Below, one piece after another: positions 56,275-64,000 of a stretch of DNA of 64,000 nucleotides. The first letter of the stretch is position 1; every line of letters starts with the position of its first letter. The DNA comes from Oceanidesulfovibrio marinus (lineage in GTDB: Bacteria; Desulfobacterota; Desulfovibrionia; Desulfovibrionales; Desulfovibrionaceae). Below the pieces are notes generated by a model, which did not search any database, was not told the DNA's origin, and was given only the letters and a program-made list of their open reading frames with translations. Where the stretch lies: assembly GCF_013085545.1 (NCBI RefSeq), contig NZ_CP039543.1, positions 1,426,001-1,490,000 of the forward strand. Reading direction: 5' to 3'. A program made the translations under genes and the position numbers.

Positions 56275-57480
56275 ATGGATCAGCGTCTCCACTTCCCTGC
56301 GCTCGGAGCGCTTTACCCGCCGGACCCGGCCCTGCCCGCCGGCGAACGCGCCTGCTTTGCCGCTGCCCTGACCGAGGCGGAGCGCGGCCGTTTCGCCACC
56401 GCGCCCAACCCCTGTGTTGGCGCCGTGCTGGCCACGCGCGACGGCATCCTGGCCCGCGGCTATCACGCCGCGCCGGGCCAGCCCCACGCCGAGGTCATGT
56501 GCCTGCGCGATGCCCGCGACAAGGGCGTCGATCCTGCCAGCGCCACCCTGTTCGTCACCCTGGAGCCCTGCAACCACACGGGCCGCACCCCGCCCTGCAC
56601 CCGCGCCATCCTGGACGCCGGCGTGCGCAGCGTAGTGGTGGGCCATCCGGACCCCAACCCCCTGGTAGCCGGCGGCGGCCTGGCCTTTCTGCGAGAGAAT
56701 GGCGTGAACGCCCGCTACAGCCAGGACCCGGACGTGCGTCAGGCCTGCGCCGACAGCCTGGCCGACTTCCTGGTCTGGGTGGGCGGCGACCTGCCGTACG
56801 TCATTCTCAAGCTTGCGACCACGCTGGACGGCCGCATCGCCACACGCACCGGCCACTCGCAGTGGATCACCGGCCCGGATGCCCGGCGCGAGGTGCACCA
56901 GCTGCGCCGCGGCGTGGGCGCCGTTCTGGTGGGCGGCAACACCTTCCGCGAGGACGATCCGCAGCTCACCCACCGCCTGGCCGAAGGTGGCGCACCCCTT
57001 GACGAAACGGCCGACGATGCACATCCATTGAAGCAGCCCCTGGCCGTTGTCGCCACGTCCCGGCTTCCGGAACCGGGCGCGGTGTGCCGGTTGCTGTCCG
57101 AGCGCCCGCACCAGACCGTGTTCATCGCGCCGCCTGCCGCTGCGGAGTCCGATCAGGCAAAGGCCCTTGTGCAGTGTGGGGCCCGGATCATTGCGGCGAA
57201 GGACATGGCCGAAGGATTGAAGGCGTTGCGCCGCGAGCTGGGCGTGCACCATGTGCTCTGCGAAGGCGGCGGCGGGCTCGGGCTCTCCCTGCTGGAAGCC
57301 GGTCTGGTCCACGAGCTTCGGCTGCACATGGCGCCCAAGCTGCTGGGCGACGCCGAGGCACGGCCCCTGTTTGCCGGACGCGCGCCCGAGCGCATGGACG
57401 AGGCCCTGGGCATGCGGCTCACCGAGGCCAGAACCGCCGGCCAGGACCTGTTGCTCACCTTCCGGCCACAAGACTCTTAG
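56275..57480 (+). CDS. ribD: bifunctional riboflavin biosynthesis protein RibD
   Basis: A 401-residue protein. Deaminase domain: PNPCVGAVL, the zinc site QPHAEVMCL and TLEPCNHTGRTPPC. Reductase domain: LKLATTLDGRIATRTGHSQWITG and GVGAVLVGGNTFREDDPQL. It catalyses deamination and reduction of the pyrimidine intermediate in riboflavin synthesis. I prefer ATG 56275, which has AAAGG upstream; the frame is open to a GTG at 56257. The N-terminus is some 20 residues longer than usual. Confidence 0.94.
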   Translation: MDQRLHFPALGALYPPDPALPAGERACFAAALTEAERGRFATAPNPCVGAVLATRDGILARGYHAAPGQPHAEVMCLRDARDKGVDPASATLFVTLEPCNHTGRTPPCTRAILDAGVRSVVVGHPDPNPLVAGGGLAFLRENGVNARYSQDPDVRQACADSLADFLVWVGGDLPYVILKLATTLDGRIATRTGHSQWITGPDARREVHQLRRGVGAVLVGGNTFREDDPQLTHRLAEGGAPLDETADDAHPLKQPLAVVATSRLPEPGAVCRLLSERPHQTVFIAPPAAAESDQAKALVQCGARIIAAKDMAEGLKALRRELGVHHVLCEGGGGLGLSLLEAGLVHELRLHMAPKLLGDAEARPLFAGRAPERMDEALGMRLTEARTAGQDLLLTFRPQDS

Positions 57481-57492
57481 GATATATAGACA

Positions 57493-58179
57493 ATGTTCAC
57501 CGGACTCGTACAAGGCACCGGCCGCATCACCCGCCTGGACAACATCGGCGGCCAGACCCGCCTCACCGTGGAGCCGCAGTTCGCCCTGCAGGATATCGTT
57601 CTCGGCGAGTCCATTGCGGTCAACGGCGCCTGCCTCACCGTGGAGCGCGCCGAAAATACCCCGACCGGGCGCGGCGCGCGATTTTCCGCCTACGCCTCGG
57701 CCGAGACCTTGTCCGCCACGGCGCTTGGCTCGCTCAAGCCCGGCTCCATCGTGAACCTGGAGCGCGCCCTTGCCATGGGCGACCGCCTGGGCGGCCACAT
57801 GGTAAGCGGTCACGTGGACTGCATCGCCACCGTGGCCTCGGTGGATAAGGTCGGCGAATCTACGGTATACCGGCTGGAGTTCCCGGCCGCCTTCGGCTCC
57901 CAGGTGGTGGCCAAGGGTTCCGTGGCATTGGACGGCGTCAGCCTCACCGTGAACCGGTGCGGCGAGAACTTTCTGATGGTGAACATCATCCCGTCCACCA
58001 TGGCTGAAACCACCATATCCCAGTGGCGCACAGGCACGGAAGTGAACATGGAGACAGACCTTATCGGAAAGTACGTGGAGCGCATGCTCAAGGCGTGGTC
58101 CGGCGGTTCTTCCGATGAAGATAACGCCAACGATTCCGGCGGCATATCCATGGATTTTCTGCGCAAACACGGGTTTTGA
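57493..58179 (+). CDS. ribE: riboflavin synthase, alpha subunit
   Basis: A 228-residue protein of two similar lumazine-binding domains. MFTGLVQGTGRITRLDN is the standard start; the domain signatures are GESIAVNGACLTVE and KGSVALDGVSLTVNRCGENF, and GHMVSGHVD is conserved. It dismutates two lumazine molecules into riboflavin. The C-terminal tail of about 20 residues (SSDEDNANDSGGISMDF) is acidic and non-conserved. Twelve bases after ribD. Confidence 0.96.
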   Translation: MFTGLVQGTGRITRLDNIGGQTRLTVEPQFALQDIVLGESIAVNGACLTVERAENTPTGRGARFSAYASAETLSATALGSLKPGSIVNLERALAMGDRLGGHMVSGHVDCIATVASVDKVGESTVYRLEFPAAFGSQVVAKGSVALDGVSLTVNRCGENFLMVNIIPSTMAETTISQWRTGTEVNMETDLIGKYVERMLKAWSGGSSDEDNANDSGGISMDFLRKHGF

Positions 58180-58329
58180 TACTCCAGCGGGACTGTGATA
58201 GGAACTAACCCCTTCCCGCAGCGGCAAGGCCGCGCCATTTTTCGATGCGCCCGCCCCGCCGGGCGCACCACAGAACCTCCCTTCCGCTGCATGCCTGAGA
58301 CCGGAAGAGACGAACATAAGGGAACGCAC

Positions 58330-59571
58330 ATGCCGATCATCAGCGCCGAAGAGGCGGTAGAAGAAATCAGACAGGGGCGCATGATCATCCTCGTGGACGA
58401 CGAAGACCGCGAGAATGAAGGCGACCTGACCGTGGCCGCGGAAAAGGTCACCCCCGAGATCATCAACTTCATGGCCACCCACGGCCGGGGCCTGATCTGC
58501 CTGGCCATGGCGCCGTTCCTGGTGGATCGGCTCGAACTGCCCATGATGTCCTCGGACAACACGTCCAAGTTCGGGACGCCGTTCACCGTGTCCATCGAGG
58601 CGCGCACCGGCGTGACCACCGGCATCTCGGCCTATGACCGCGCCACCACCATCCTCACGGCCGTGGCGGACAACGCCAAATCGGACGATCTGGTCACCCC
58701 CGGTCACATCTTCCCCCTGCGTGCGCGCAAGGACGGCGTGCTGGTGCGCGCCGGCCAGACCGAGGGCAGCGTGGATCTGGCCCGCATGGCCGGGCTCAAG
58801 CCGGCCGGCGTGATCTGCGAGATCATGCGCGAGGATGGCAACATGGCGCGCATGCCCGACCTGGTCGAGTTCGCCAAGGAGCACGACCTGAAGATCGCGA
58901 CCATCCGCGACCTCATCCGCCTGCGCATGCGCACCGGCCATACCTCGGTAAAGCGCATCGACGAGGCGTGCCTGCCCACGTGCTACGGCGAGTTCAAGGC
59001 CATCGCCTTTGATAGCGAGATCGACAACCAGACCCATCTGGCCATCGTCAAGGGAGAGATCGACCCGAGCAAGCCGGTGCTGGTGCGTGTGCACAGCGAG
59101 TGCCTGACCGGCGATGTGCTGGGCTCCATGCGTTGCGACTGCGGCGGCCAGCTCCAGACTGCGTTGCGGATGATCGAGGCCGAGGGCTCCGGCATCCTTT
59201 TGTACATGCGCCAGGAAGGCCGCGGCATAGGCCTGGCCAACAAGATCCGCGCCTACCACCTGCAGGACCAAGGCTACGACACCGTGGAAGCCAACGAGAA
59301 GCTGGGCTTCAAGGCCGACCTGCGCGACTACGGCATCGGCGCTCAGATTCTGGTGAGCCTCGGCGTGCGCAAGATGCGCATGATGACCAACAACCCCAAG
59401 AAAATCGTGGGCCTGGAAGGGTACGGCATCGAAGTTGTAGAACGCGTACCCGTCGAGATGAGCCCCTGCGACGCCAACATAAAGTACCTGCAGACCAAGC
59501 AGAGCAAGCTCGGCCACATGCTGCACGTCAACAATTGCCAAGCCGGAGGCGACGCCTCCGCTGACGAGTAA
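58330..59571 (+). CDS. ribBA: bifunctional DHBP synthase / GTP cyclohydrolase II
   Basis: A 413-residue fusion. DHBP synthase half (1-205): [17 protein letters not shown] and [27 protein letters not shown] cyclohydrolase II half (205-400): [22 protein letters not shown] is the zinc site, [13 protein letters not shown] the catalytic loop. It supplies both precursors of lumazine. The start ATG 58330 has AAGGGA upstream; the frame opens earlier at 58195. The 150-base leader holds a TGCGCCCG/CGGGCGCA hairpin (58246-58267) but no FMN riboswitch. Confidence 0.95.
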   Translation: MPIISAEEAVEEIRQGRMIILVDDEDRENEGDLTVAAEKVTPEIINFMATHGRGLICLAMAPFLVDRLELPMMSSDNTSKFGTPFTVSIEARTGVTTGISAYDRATTILTAVADNAKSDDLVTPGHIFPLRARKDGVLVRAGQTEGSVDLARMAGLKPAGVICEIMREDGNMARMPDLVEFAKEHDLKIATIRDLIRLRMRTGHTSVKRIDEACLPTCYGEFKAIAFDSEIDNQTHLAIVKGEIDPSKPVLVRVHSECLTGDVLGSMRCDCGGQLQTALRMIEAEGSGILLYMRQEGRGIGLANKIRAYHLQDQGYDTVEANEKLGFKADLRDYGIGAQILVSLGVRKMRMMTNNPKKIVGLEGYGIEVVERVPVEMSPCDANIKYLQTKQSKLGHMLHVNNCQAGGDASADE

Positions 59572-59581
59572 GGACCATACC

Positions 59582-60052
59582 ATGCCCCATCTGCAAACCA
59601 TCGAAGGCAAGCTGGACGCTTCGGGCCTGAAGTTCGCCCTGGTCGCCACCCGCTTCAACGATTTCATCGTAGACAAGCTCGTGGGCGGCGCGGTGGACTA
59701 CCTTGTCCGCCACGGCGCCAGCCGCGAGGACATCACCCTGGTGCGCCTGCCCGGCGCGTTCGAGATGCCCGTGGTGGCCAAGAAGCTCGCCAAGAAAGGC
59801 GAGTTCGACGCCATCATCTGCCTCGGCGCGGTGATCCGCGGCGCGACCCCGCACTTCGACTTCGTGGCCAGTGAGGCCACCAAGGGCATCGCCCAGGTCG
59901 CGCTGGAGTTCGGTGTTCCCATCGGCTTCGGCCTGCTGACCACCGACACGCTGGAGCAAGCCATCGAGCGCGCCGGCTCCAAAGCCGGGAACAAGGGCGT
60001 AGAGGCTGCCTCCGCCGCTCTGGAAAGTGTGCGAGTCCTGGAGCAGCTGTAA
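59582..60052 (+). CDS. ribH: 6,7-dimethyl-8-ribityllumazine synthase
   Basis: A 156-residue protein: [35 protein letters not shown] and [22 protein letters not shown] are the lumazine synthase motifs; His in GATPHF is the catalytic histidine. Members form icosahedral or pentameric shells. Ten bases after ribBA and two before nusB, so clearly in the same transcript. Confidence 0.97.
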   Translation: MPHLQTIEGKLDASGLKFALVATRFNDFIVDKLVGGAVDYLVRHGASREDITLVRLPGAFEMPVVAKKLAKKGEFDAIICLGAVIRGATPHFDFVASEATKGIAQVALEFGVPIGFGLLTTDTLEQAIERAGSKAGNKGVEAASAALESVRVLEQL

Positions 60053-60054
60053 AC

Positions 60055-60549
60055 ATGACGGACACAGGTCGCTCCCGTCATGGCGCTCGGGAGACTGCTT
60101 TTCAGGTGCTGTACGGCCTGAGCTATTCCGGCGCGCCCACAGAGCGTGATCTGGAAAAGGCTTTCGCCAAGGCCCCTGTCGCGCCCAAAGGCAAAGAGGT
60201 GGAGCTCGTCTCCGACGTTCCCTATCCGGAGCAGCCGACCCAGGGTTTTGCCTGGGAGCTGACTCACGGCGTGTGGGAGAAGCGGGATGAGCTCGATGAG
60301 ATAATCAACAAGTTCTCGCAGCATTGGCGGGTCACGCGGATCGCCAAAATTGAGTTGACGATACTCAGGCTCGCCGTCTTCGAGATGCTCTACCGTGACG
60401 ACGTCCCCACCAAGGTAGCCATCAACGAGGCGGTGGAGTTGTCCAAGCAGTATGGCGACGAAAATTCCAAGGGTTTCGTAAACGGCATCCTGGATGCTGC
60501 GGCAAAGGCGCTCGAGCATGGTGAAATTGGGGTTCATCAAGGACGCTGA
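60055..60549 (+). CDS. nusB: transcription antitermination factor NusB
   Basis: A 164-residue all-alpha protein: RHGARETAFQVLYGL at the start and FSQHWRVTRIAKIELTILRLAVFEMLY, VAINEAVELSKQYGDENSKGFVNGILD at the end are NusB motifs. It binds BoxA RNA with S10 in rRNA antitermination. The ribH-nusB order is common. Its last 32 bases overlap the next gene in another frame. Confidence 0.96.
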   Translation: MTDTGRSRHGARETAFQVLYGLSYSGAPTERDLEKAFAKAPVAPKGKEVELVSDVPYPEQPTQGFAWELTHGVWEKRDELDEIINKFSQHWRVTRIAKIELTILRLAVFEMLYRDDVPTKVAINEAVELSKQYGDENSKGFVNGILDAAAKALEHGEIGVHQGR

Positions 60550-61066
60550 CCAGAGTCCTCCGGAGTTCGCCCGCGTCTACATAGCGGCCACAGAGGACGG
60601 CAAGGCGCCGTCTGCCGAGGTCCGCTCCTGGCCCAACCGCGACGGCGAGCAGCTCTTCGAGGTTGTCTTCCTCGTACCGCGCGGCGAAAAGAACATGGGC
60701 TCCTGGATCGGCTACATGGCGGACACCCTGATGCGCATGGGCTGGGACCACTGGTGGATCGACACCCTCTCCGTCTCGCAGGTGCTCGACCGCTACATCG
60801 TGGACGCCGTGGCAAGCTGGGGCGACGCCTTCTGGCCGCTGTTCAGTAACGAGGCCGTGGTCCTGATCCAGGTGGGCCTGCAGCGCGAAGACTTCCAGCG
60901 GTGCGCGGAAAGGTGGGCCAAGAAGTTCCCCCACCTCCAGGTGGATGACGAGCACGACTACGAGCGCATTGCCCTGGAGCTGGAAGCGCAGGCCCAGGCG
61001 GAACGCGAAAAGCGCCCCACCTATCGCCTCTTGCGTCTGCTCCAGTCCAGGAACCGTTCGCACTGA
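60518..61066 (+). CDS. hypothetical protein overlapping nusB
   Basis: A 182-residue protein that I cannot name. ATG 60518 is 10 bases after AAAGG inside the end of nusB; a GTG follows directly as second choice. The protein is rich in Trp, acidic and soluble (VRSWPNRDGEQLFEVVFLVPRGEKN, WIDTLSVSQVLDRYIVDAVASWGDAFW), with a long charged C-terminal helix (DEHDYERIALELEAQAQAEREK) and a basic end. It is tightly packed between nusB and leuS with normal GC, which supports a real and probably conserved gene. Confidence 0.78.
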   Translation: MVKLGFIKDADQSPPEFARVYIAATEDGKAPSAEVRSWPNRDGEQLFEVVFLVPRGEKNMGSWIGYMADTLMRMGWDHWWIDTLSVSQVLDRYIVDAVASWGDAFWPLFSNEAVVLIQVGLQREDFQRCAERWAKKFPHLQVDDEHDYERIALELEAQAQAEREKRPTYRLLRLLQSRNRSH

Positions 61067-61126
61067 TTTTCGGGTTGCGTTCCGCATACACATAATTTCA
61101 ACGAAGCATAGAAAGGACGAGACACC

Positions 61127-63637
61127 ATGGAGCCGTACGACTTCCAGGCCGTGGAAGAAAAATGGCAAAAGCGCTGGAACGAAGCCCGCGCCTTTGAATG
61201 CGAGAGCACCTCGGACAAACCGAAGTACTACGTTCTCGAAATGTTCCCCTACCCTTCGGGCCGCATCCACATCGGCCACGTGCGGGTCTACTCCATTGGT
61301 GACGTCCTGGCCCGGTTCAAGCGCATGCAGGGCTTCTCGGTACTCCACCCCATGGGCTGGGACGCCTTCGGCATGCCGGCGGAAAACGCCGCCATCAAGC
61401 ACAACACCCACCCGGCCAAGTGGACCTACGAGAACATCGCCACCATGAAAGCCCAGCTCATGCGCATGGGCTACTCTCTGGACTGGCGCCGCGAGGTGAC
61501 CACCTGCGATCCCGAGTACTACAAGTGGGAGCAGCTCTTCTTCATCAAGATGTGGGAGAAGGGGCTGGTCTACCGCCGCAAGGCCCCGGTCAACTGGTGC
61601 GAGAAGTGCCACACCGTGCTGGCCAACGAGCAGGTCATTGACGGCCAGTGCTGGCGCTGCGACTCCATGGTGGAGCACAGGGAGCTCTCCCAGTGGTTCC
61701 TGCGCATCACGGCCTATGCCGAGGAGCTGCTGGACGACCTGGACAAGTCCCTGGTCCAGGGCTGGCCGGAGCGCGTGGTGGCCATGCAGCGCAACTGGAT
61801 CGGCAAGTCCGTGGGCGCGGAGCTGGAGTTCCAGATCGAGAGCTCCGACGAGCGCATCCGCGTCTTCACCACCCGGCCGGACACCCTGTACGGCGCGACC
61901 TTCATGAGCTTGGCGGCCGAGCATCCGCTCATCGAGCAGCTCGTGGCCGGCACGGAGCGCGAGGACGAGGTCAAGGCCTTCTGCAAGAAGGTCCGGGACA
62001 TGGACCGCATCGCCCGGACAGCCGATGACATGGAGAAGGAAGGCGTCTTCACCGGCGCGTACTGCGTCAACCCGGTCAACGGCCGGCGTATGCCCATCTG
62101 GGTGGGCAACTTCGTGCTCATGGAGTACGGCACCGGCGCGGTCATGGCTGTGCCCGCGCACGACCAGCGCGACTTCGAGTTTGCCCGCAAGTACGACCTG
62201 CCCATCGAGGTGGTCATCACCCCGGAAGGCGAGACCCTGGACCCCGCGACCATGGAGGCCGCCTACTCCGATCCCGGCGTGCTGGTGAACTCCGGCGAGT
62301 TCGACGGCACTCCCAACGAGGAGGCCAAGCTCAAGATCGTGGATGCCCTGCAGCAGCGCGGCATGGGCGAGAAAGCCATCAACTACCGTCTGCGCGACTG
62401 GAACATCTCCCGCCAGCGGTACTGGGGCGCGCCCATCCCCGTGGTTTACTGCGAGGAGTGCGGTTACCAGCCCGAGAAGGAAGAGAACCTGCCGGTGGTC
62501 CTGCCCCTGGAGGTGAAGACCAAGGAGGACGGCCGCTCTCCCCTGCCCGAGGACGAAACCTTCACCACCGCCGTCTGCCCGGTCTGCGGCGGCAAGGCCC
62601 GGCGCGAGACCGACACCATGGACACCTTCGTGGAGTCCTCCTGGTACTTCCTGCGCTACGCCGACGCCCGCAACGACACGAAGCCCTTTGACAAGGACAT
62701 CGTCTCCCAGTGGCTGCCGGTGGATCAATACATCGGCGGCATCGAGCACGCCATCCTCCACCTGCTCTACTCGCGCTTCTTTGTGAAGGTTCTGCGCGAC
62801 CTGGGCTACCTGGACTTTGACGAGCCCTTCGCCAACCTGCTCACCCAGGGCATGGTGCTCAAGGAAGGGGCCAAGATGTCCAAGTCCAAGGGCAACGTGG
62901 TCTCCCCGGATGACATGACCGCCAAGTACGGCGCCGACACCGTGCGGCTCTTCTGCCTCTTTGCCGCGCCGCCGGAGCGTGATCTCGATTGGTCCGACCA
63001 GGGCATCGAGGGCGCCTACCGCTTTGCCAACCGGCTCTGGCGCCTGGTGCTGGACGCCCAGGAATCCCTGATGACCATGGCCCCCTGCTCGGCCACGGCG
63101 GCGGACTGCGAGACCGCGGGCAACGCCGCCGACACGGCCAAGGAGCTGCGCCAGAAGGAGCACGCCACGGTCAAGAAGGTGGGCGAGGACCTCTCGGACA
63201 AATTCCAGTTCAATACGGCCATCGCCGCGGTCATGGAGCTGGTCAACCTCATGTACACCAGCCGGGACGCGCTGCTGGAATCTGAAGGCGGCCGCAAGGT
63301 CTTTTCCTCGGCCGTTGCCTCCACCGTGCTCGTGCTCTCGCCCATCGTGCCCCACATCTGCGAGGAGCTCTGGGAGCGCATGGGCCACGCCACTCTGCTG
63401 GCCGAGTCCGGCTGGCCGCAGTACGACCCCGACGCCCTGGTGCTCGATACCGTGACCGTGGTCGTCCAGGTGAACGGCAAGCTGCGCGGCCGCATCGACG
63501 TGCCGGCCGACGCCACCAAGGACGCCATCGAGGAGCAGGCCCTGAACGAGAACAACGTGCAGAAACACCTCGAAGGCAAGACCGTGCGCAAGGTCGTGGT
63601 CATCCCCGGCAAGCTGGTCAACGTGGTCGCCACGTAG
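61127..63637 (+). CDS. leuS: leucyl-tRNA synthetase
   Basis: An 836-residue class Ia synthetase. The HIGH motif is [15 protein letters not shown] (HIGH itself present) and KMSKS is [12 protein letters not shown]. An editing (CP1) domain with [16 protein letters not shown] and the [12 protein letters not shown] loop lies between. A zinc-ribbon cysteine pair (WCEKCH, CWRC) is present. The start [17 protein letters not shown] is canonical. Last gene of the long plus-strand block, followed by a strong terminator; no T-box leader fits in the 60-base gap before it. Confidence 0.98.
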   Translation: MEPYDFQAVEEKWQKRWNEARAFECESTSDKPKYYVLEMFPYPSGRIHIGHVRVYSIGDVLARFKRMQGFSVLHPMGWDAFGMPAENAAIKHNTHPAKWTYENIATMKAQLMRMGYSLDWRREVTTCDPEYYKWEQLFFIKMWEKGLVYRRKAPVNWCEKCHTVLANEQVIDGQCWRCDSMVEHRELSQWFLRITAYAEELLDDLDKSLVQGWPERVVAMQRNWIGKSVGAELEFQIESSDERIRVFTTRPDTLYGATFMSLAAEHPLIEQLVAGTEREDEVKAFCKKVRDMDRIARTADDMEKEGVFTGAYCVNPVNGRRMPIWVGNFVLMEYGTGAVMAVPAHDQRDFEFARKYDLPIEVVITPEGETLDPATMEAAYSDPGVLVNSGEFDGTPNEEAKLKIVDALQQRGMGEKAINYRLRDWNISRQRYWGAPIPVVYCEECGYQPEKEENLPVVLPLEVKTKEDGRSPLPEDETFTTAVCPVCGGKARRETDTMDTFVESSWYFLRYADARNDTKPFDKDIVSQWLPVDQYIGGIEHAILHLLYSRFFVKVLRDLGYLDFDEPFANLLTQGMVLKEGAKMSKSKGNVVSPDDMTAKYGADTVRLFCLFAAPPERDLDWSDQGIEGAYRFANRLWRLVLDAQESLMTMAPCSATAADCETAGNAADTAKELRQKEHATVKKVGEDLSDKFQFNTAIAAVMELVNLMYTSRDALLESEGGRKVFSSAVASTVLVLSPIVPHICEELWERMGHATLLAESGWPQYDPDALVLDTVTVVVQVNGKLRGRIDVPADATKDAIEEQALNENNVQKHLEGKTVRKVVVIPGKLVNVVAT

Positions 63638-63780
63638 TTCACCAATGCAGATGCACATGCGAAAGGGGAACCCCTTTGAATAAGGACTTCAGCCCTTAGG
63701 CGCGGTTGTTAGCGCTCTTAGGGATGAAGATAGCAGAGCTGTTCTCCCCTCTCGCGCTCTCCCTTTCCCAAACCTTTCAT
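63638..63780. other. leader-like gap after leuS
   Basis: Contains a short perfect hairpin AAAGGGG-AA-CCCCTTT (63662-63677) and a weak CCCTTAGGCGC/GCGCTCTTAGGG pairing (63694-63723) before the main terminator. No gene is seen. Confidence 0.4.
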
Positions 63781-63820
63781 CAGGCTGCTTTTGTTCACGA
63801 ACAAGAGCAGCCTGTTTTTT
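63781..63820 (+). terminator. terminator of leuS operon
   Basis: CAGGCTGCT/AGCAGCCTG stem extended by TTGTTC/GAACAA, with six T at the end. Confidence 0.92.
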
Positions 63821-63855
63821 GAGGAAAACTAGATAAAAGTCTTTGGAAAGGGGGG

Positions 63856-63894
63856 CTGGGGGAAAACCTTTCTTCCAGAAAGGTTTTCCCCCAG
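63856..63894. repeat. perfect 17-bp inverted repeat
   Basis: Arms CTGGGGGAAAACCTTTC and GAAAGGTTTTCCCCCAG around TTCCA. It lies between leuS and a possible convergent gene end, the same type of place as the hairpins at 7.0, 26.8 and 36.1 kb, but with a different core. Confidence 0.8.
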
Positions 63895-63916
63895 AGCATT
63901 TGTTAAAAACGGGCTT

Positions 63917-64000
63917 TTATAATTCCAGGGAGGCGCTTGTCAGCGGCAGGGTTCCCGCCGTATGCTGCCGCTCCATGAGCCCTATGACAGCCCCGCCTTC
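63917..64000 (-). CDS. possible C-terminal end of a minus-strand gene (partial)
   Basis: From the window edge the minus strand is open for 27 codons ending ...LMERQHTAGTLPLTSASLEL and TAA at 63919-63917. A second minus frame is also open. No family can be recognised from so few residues, and a plus-strand start at 63962 or 63975 is an alternative. Confidence 0.3.
   Translation of the reverse strand, partial: EGGAVIGLMERQHTAGTLPLTSASLEL

Noticed and set aside
58180-58329. FMN riboswitch upstream of ribBA
   Set aside because: No RFN consensus; only one ordinary GC hairpin.
54472-59676. 1734-codon open frame on the minus strand
   Set aside because: It lies exactly antisense to glyA, the deaminase gene and the rib genes, all of which have clear catalytic motifs. 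Its translation is low-complexity (His, Gly, Val, Ala, Leu) and it results from high-GC codon bias.
60422-63658. 1078-codon open frame on the minus strand
   Set aside because: Antisense to leuS and its upstream gene; no domain motifs; same high-GC artefact.

Overview
This window is a dense, high-GC chromosomal segment. It looks like a Desulfovibrio-type sulfate-reducing bacterium (Desulfobacterota, Desulfovibrionaceae-like). The evidence is a canonical dsrC with both C-terminal cysteines and its own promoter and terminator, a cytoplasmic molybdopterin oxidoreductase with FeS partner, an FmdE-MoeA fusion, a ferredoxin-thioredoxin reductase catalytic subunit, and the grouping of lipid, riboflavin and translation genes. 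The species call is inference from gene content and base composition.

Layout. 1-5.2 kb (minus strand): a cut-off 7TM-HD phosphohydrolase, PhoH-type ATPase, NFACT/RqcH protein and DksA. 5.4-7 kb: a DUF364-type protein, then a low-GC HTH plus NucS-type nuclease. 7-12 kb: molybdenum/iron-sulfur redox genes (FmdE-MoeA fusion, molybdoenzyme, divergent four-cluster ferredoxin). 12-15 kb: a low-GC orphan, a membrane acyltransferase, a small internally duplicated protein and a Gly-Cys-Gly tRNA operon. 15-18 kb: methyltransferase, YcaO-TPR protein and dsrC. 18-24.4 kb: TetR plus hydroxyacyl-CoA dehydrogenase with a perfect operator palindrome, a TPR/zinc-knuckle membrane protein, a MoaE-like protein and a GT9 glycosyltransferase. 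24.5-34 kb: a sensor PP2C phosphatase, an orphan ClpV (T6SS type), a metallo-beta-lactamase-fold protein, and a pilT-pilU pair followed by two zinc-ribbon proteins. 34-36 kb: thiamine salvage (thiamine-binding protein, thiM, thiE). 36-41 kb: an orphan HEPN protein and the cbpA-cbpM-clpB chaperone operon. 41-44 kb: an AldA-like dehydrogenase, an AT-rich orphan and a glutaredoxin-FTR pair. 44.4-46.4 kb: fliM followed by two paralogous tail-anchored small proteins, one of which begins with a copy of the FliM N-terminal CheY-binding peptide. 46.5-48.6 kb: rhomboid protease, FxsA and L28.

48.9-63.6 kb is one long plus-strand housekeeping block: yceD-rpmF-plsX-fabH-fabG-acpP-fabF (start and elongation of fatty acid synthesis), glyA, a dCMP deaminase-type gene, ribD-ribE-ribBA-ribH (most of riboflavin synthesis), nusB, an overlapping unknown gene, and leuS with a strong terminator. 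The last ~80 bases hold only an unresolved open frame.

Most worth a second look: the FliM-peptide/tail-anchored gene pair beside fliM; the zinc-ribbon and pseudo-receiver proteins in the pilT-pilU operon; the methyltransferase-YcaO pair in front of dsrC; the HTH-NucS gene; the CCHC zinc knuckle in a TPR membrane protein; and a dispersed family of near-perfect 23-base hairpins at gene ends. I saw no CRISPR array, insertion sequence, prophage or rRNA gene. No TPP or FMN riboswitch is visible in front of the thiamine or riboflavin genes.
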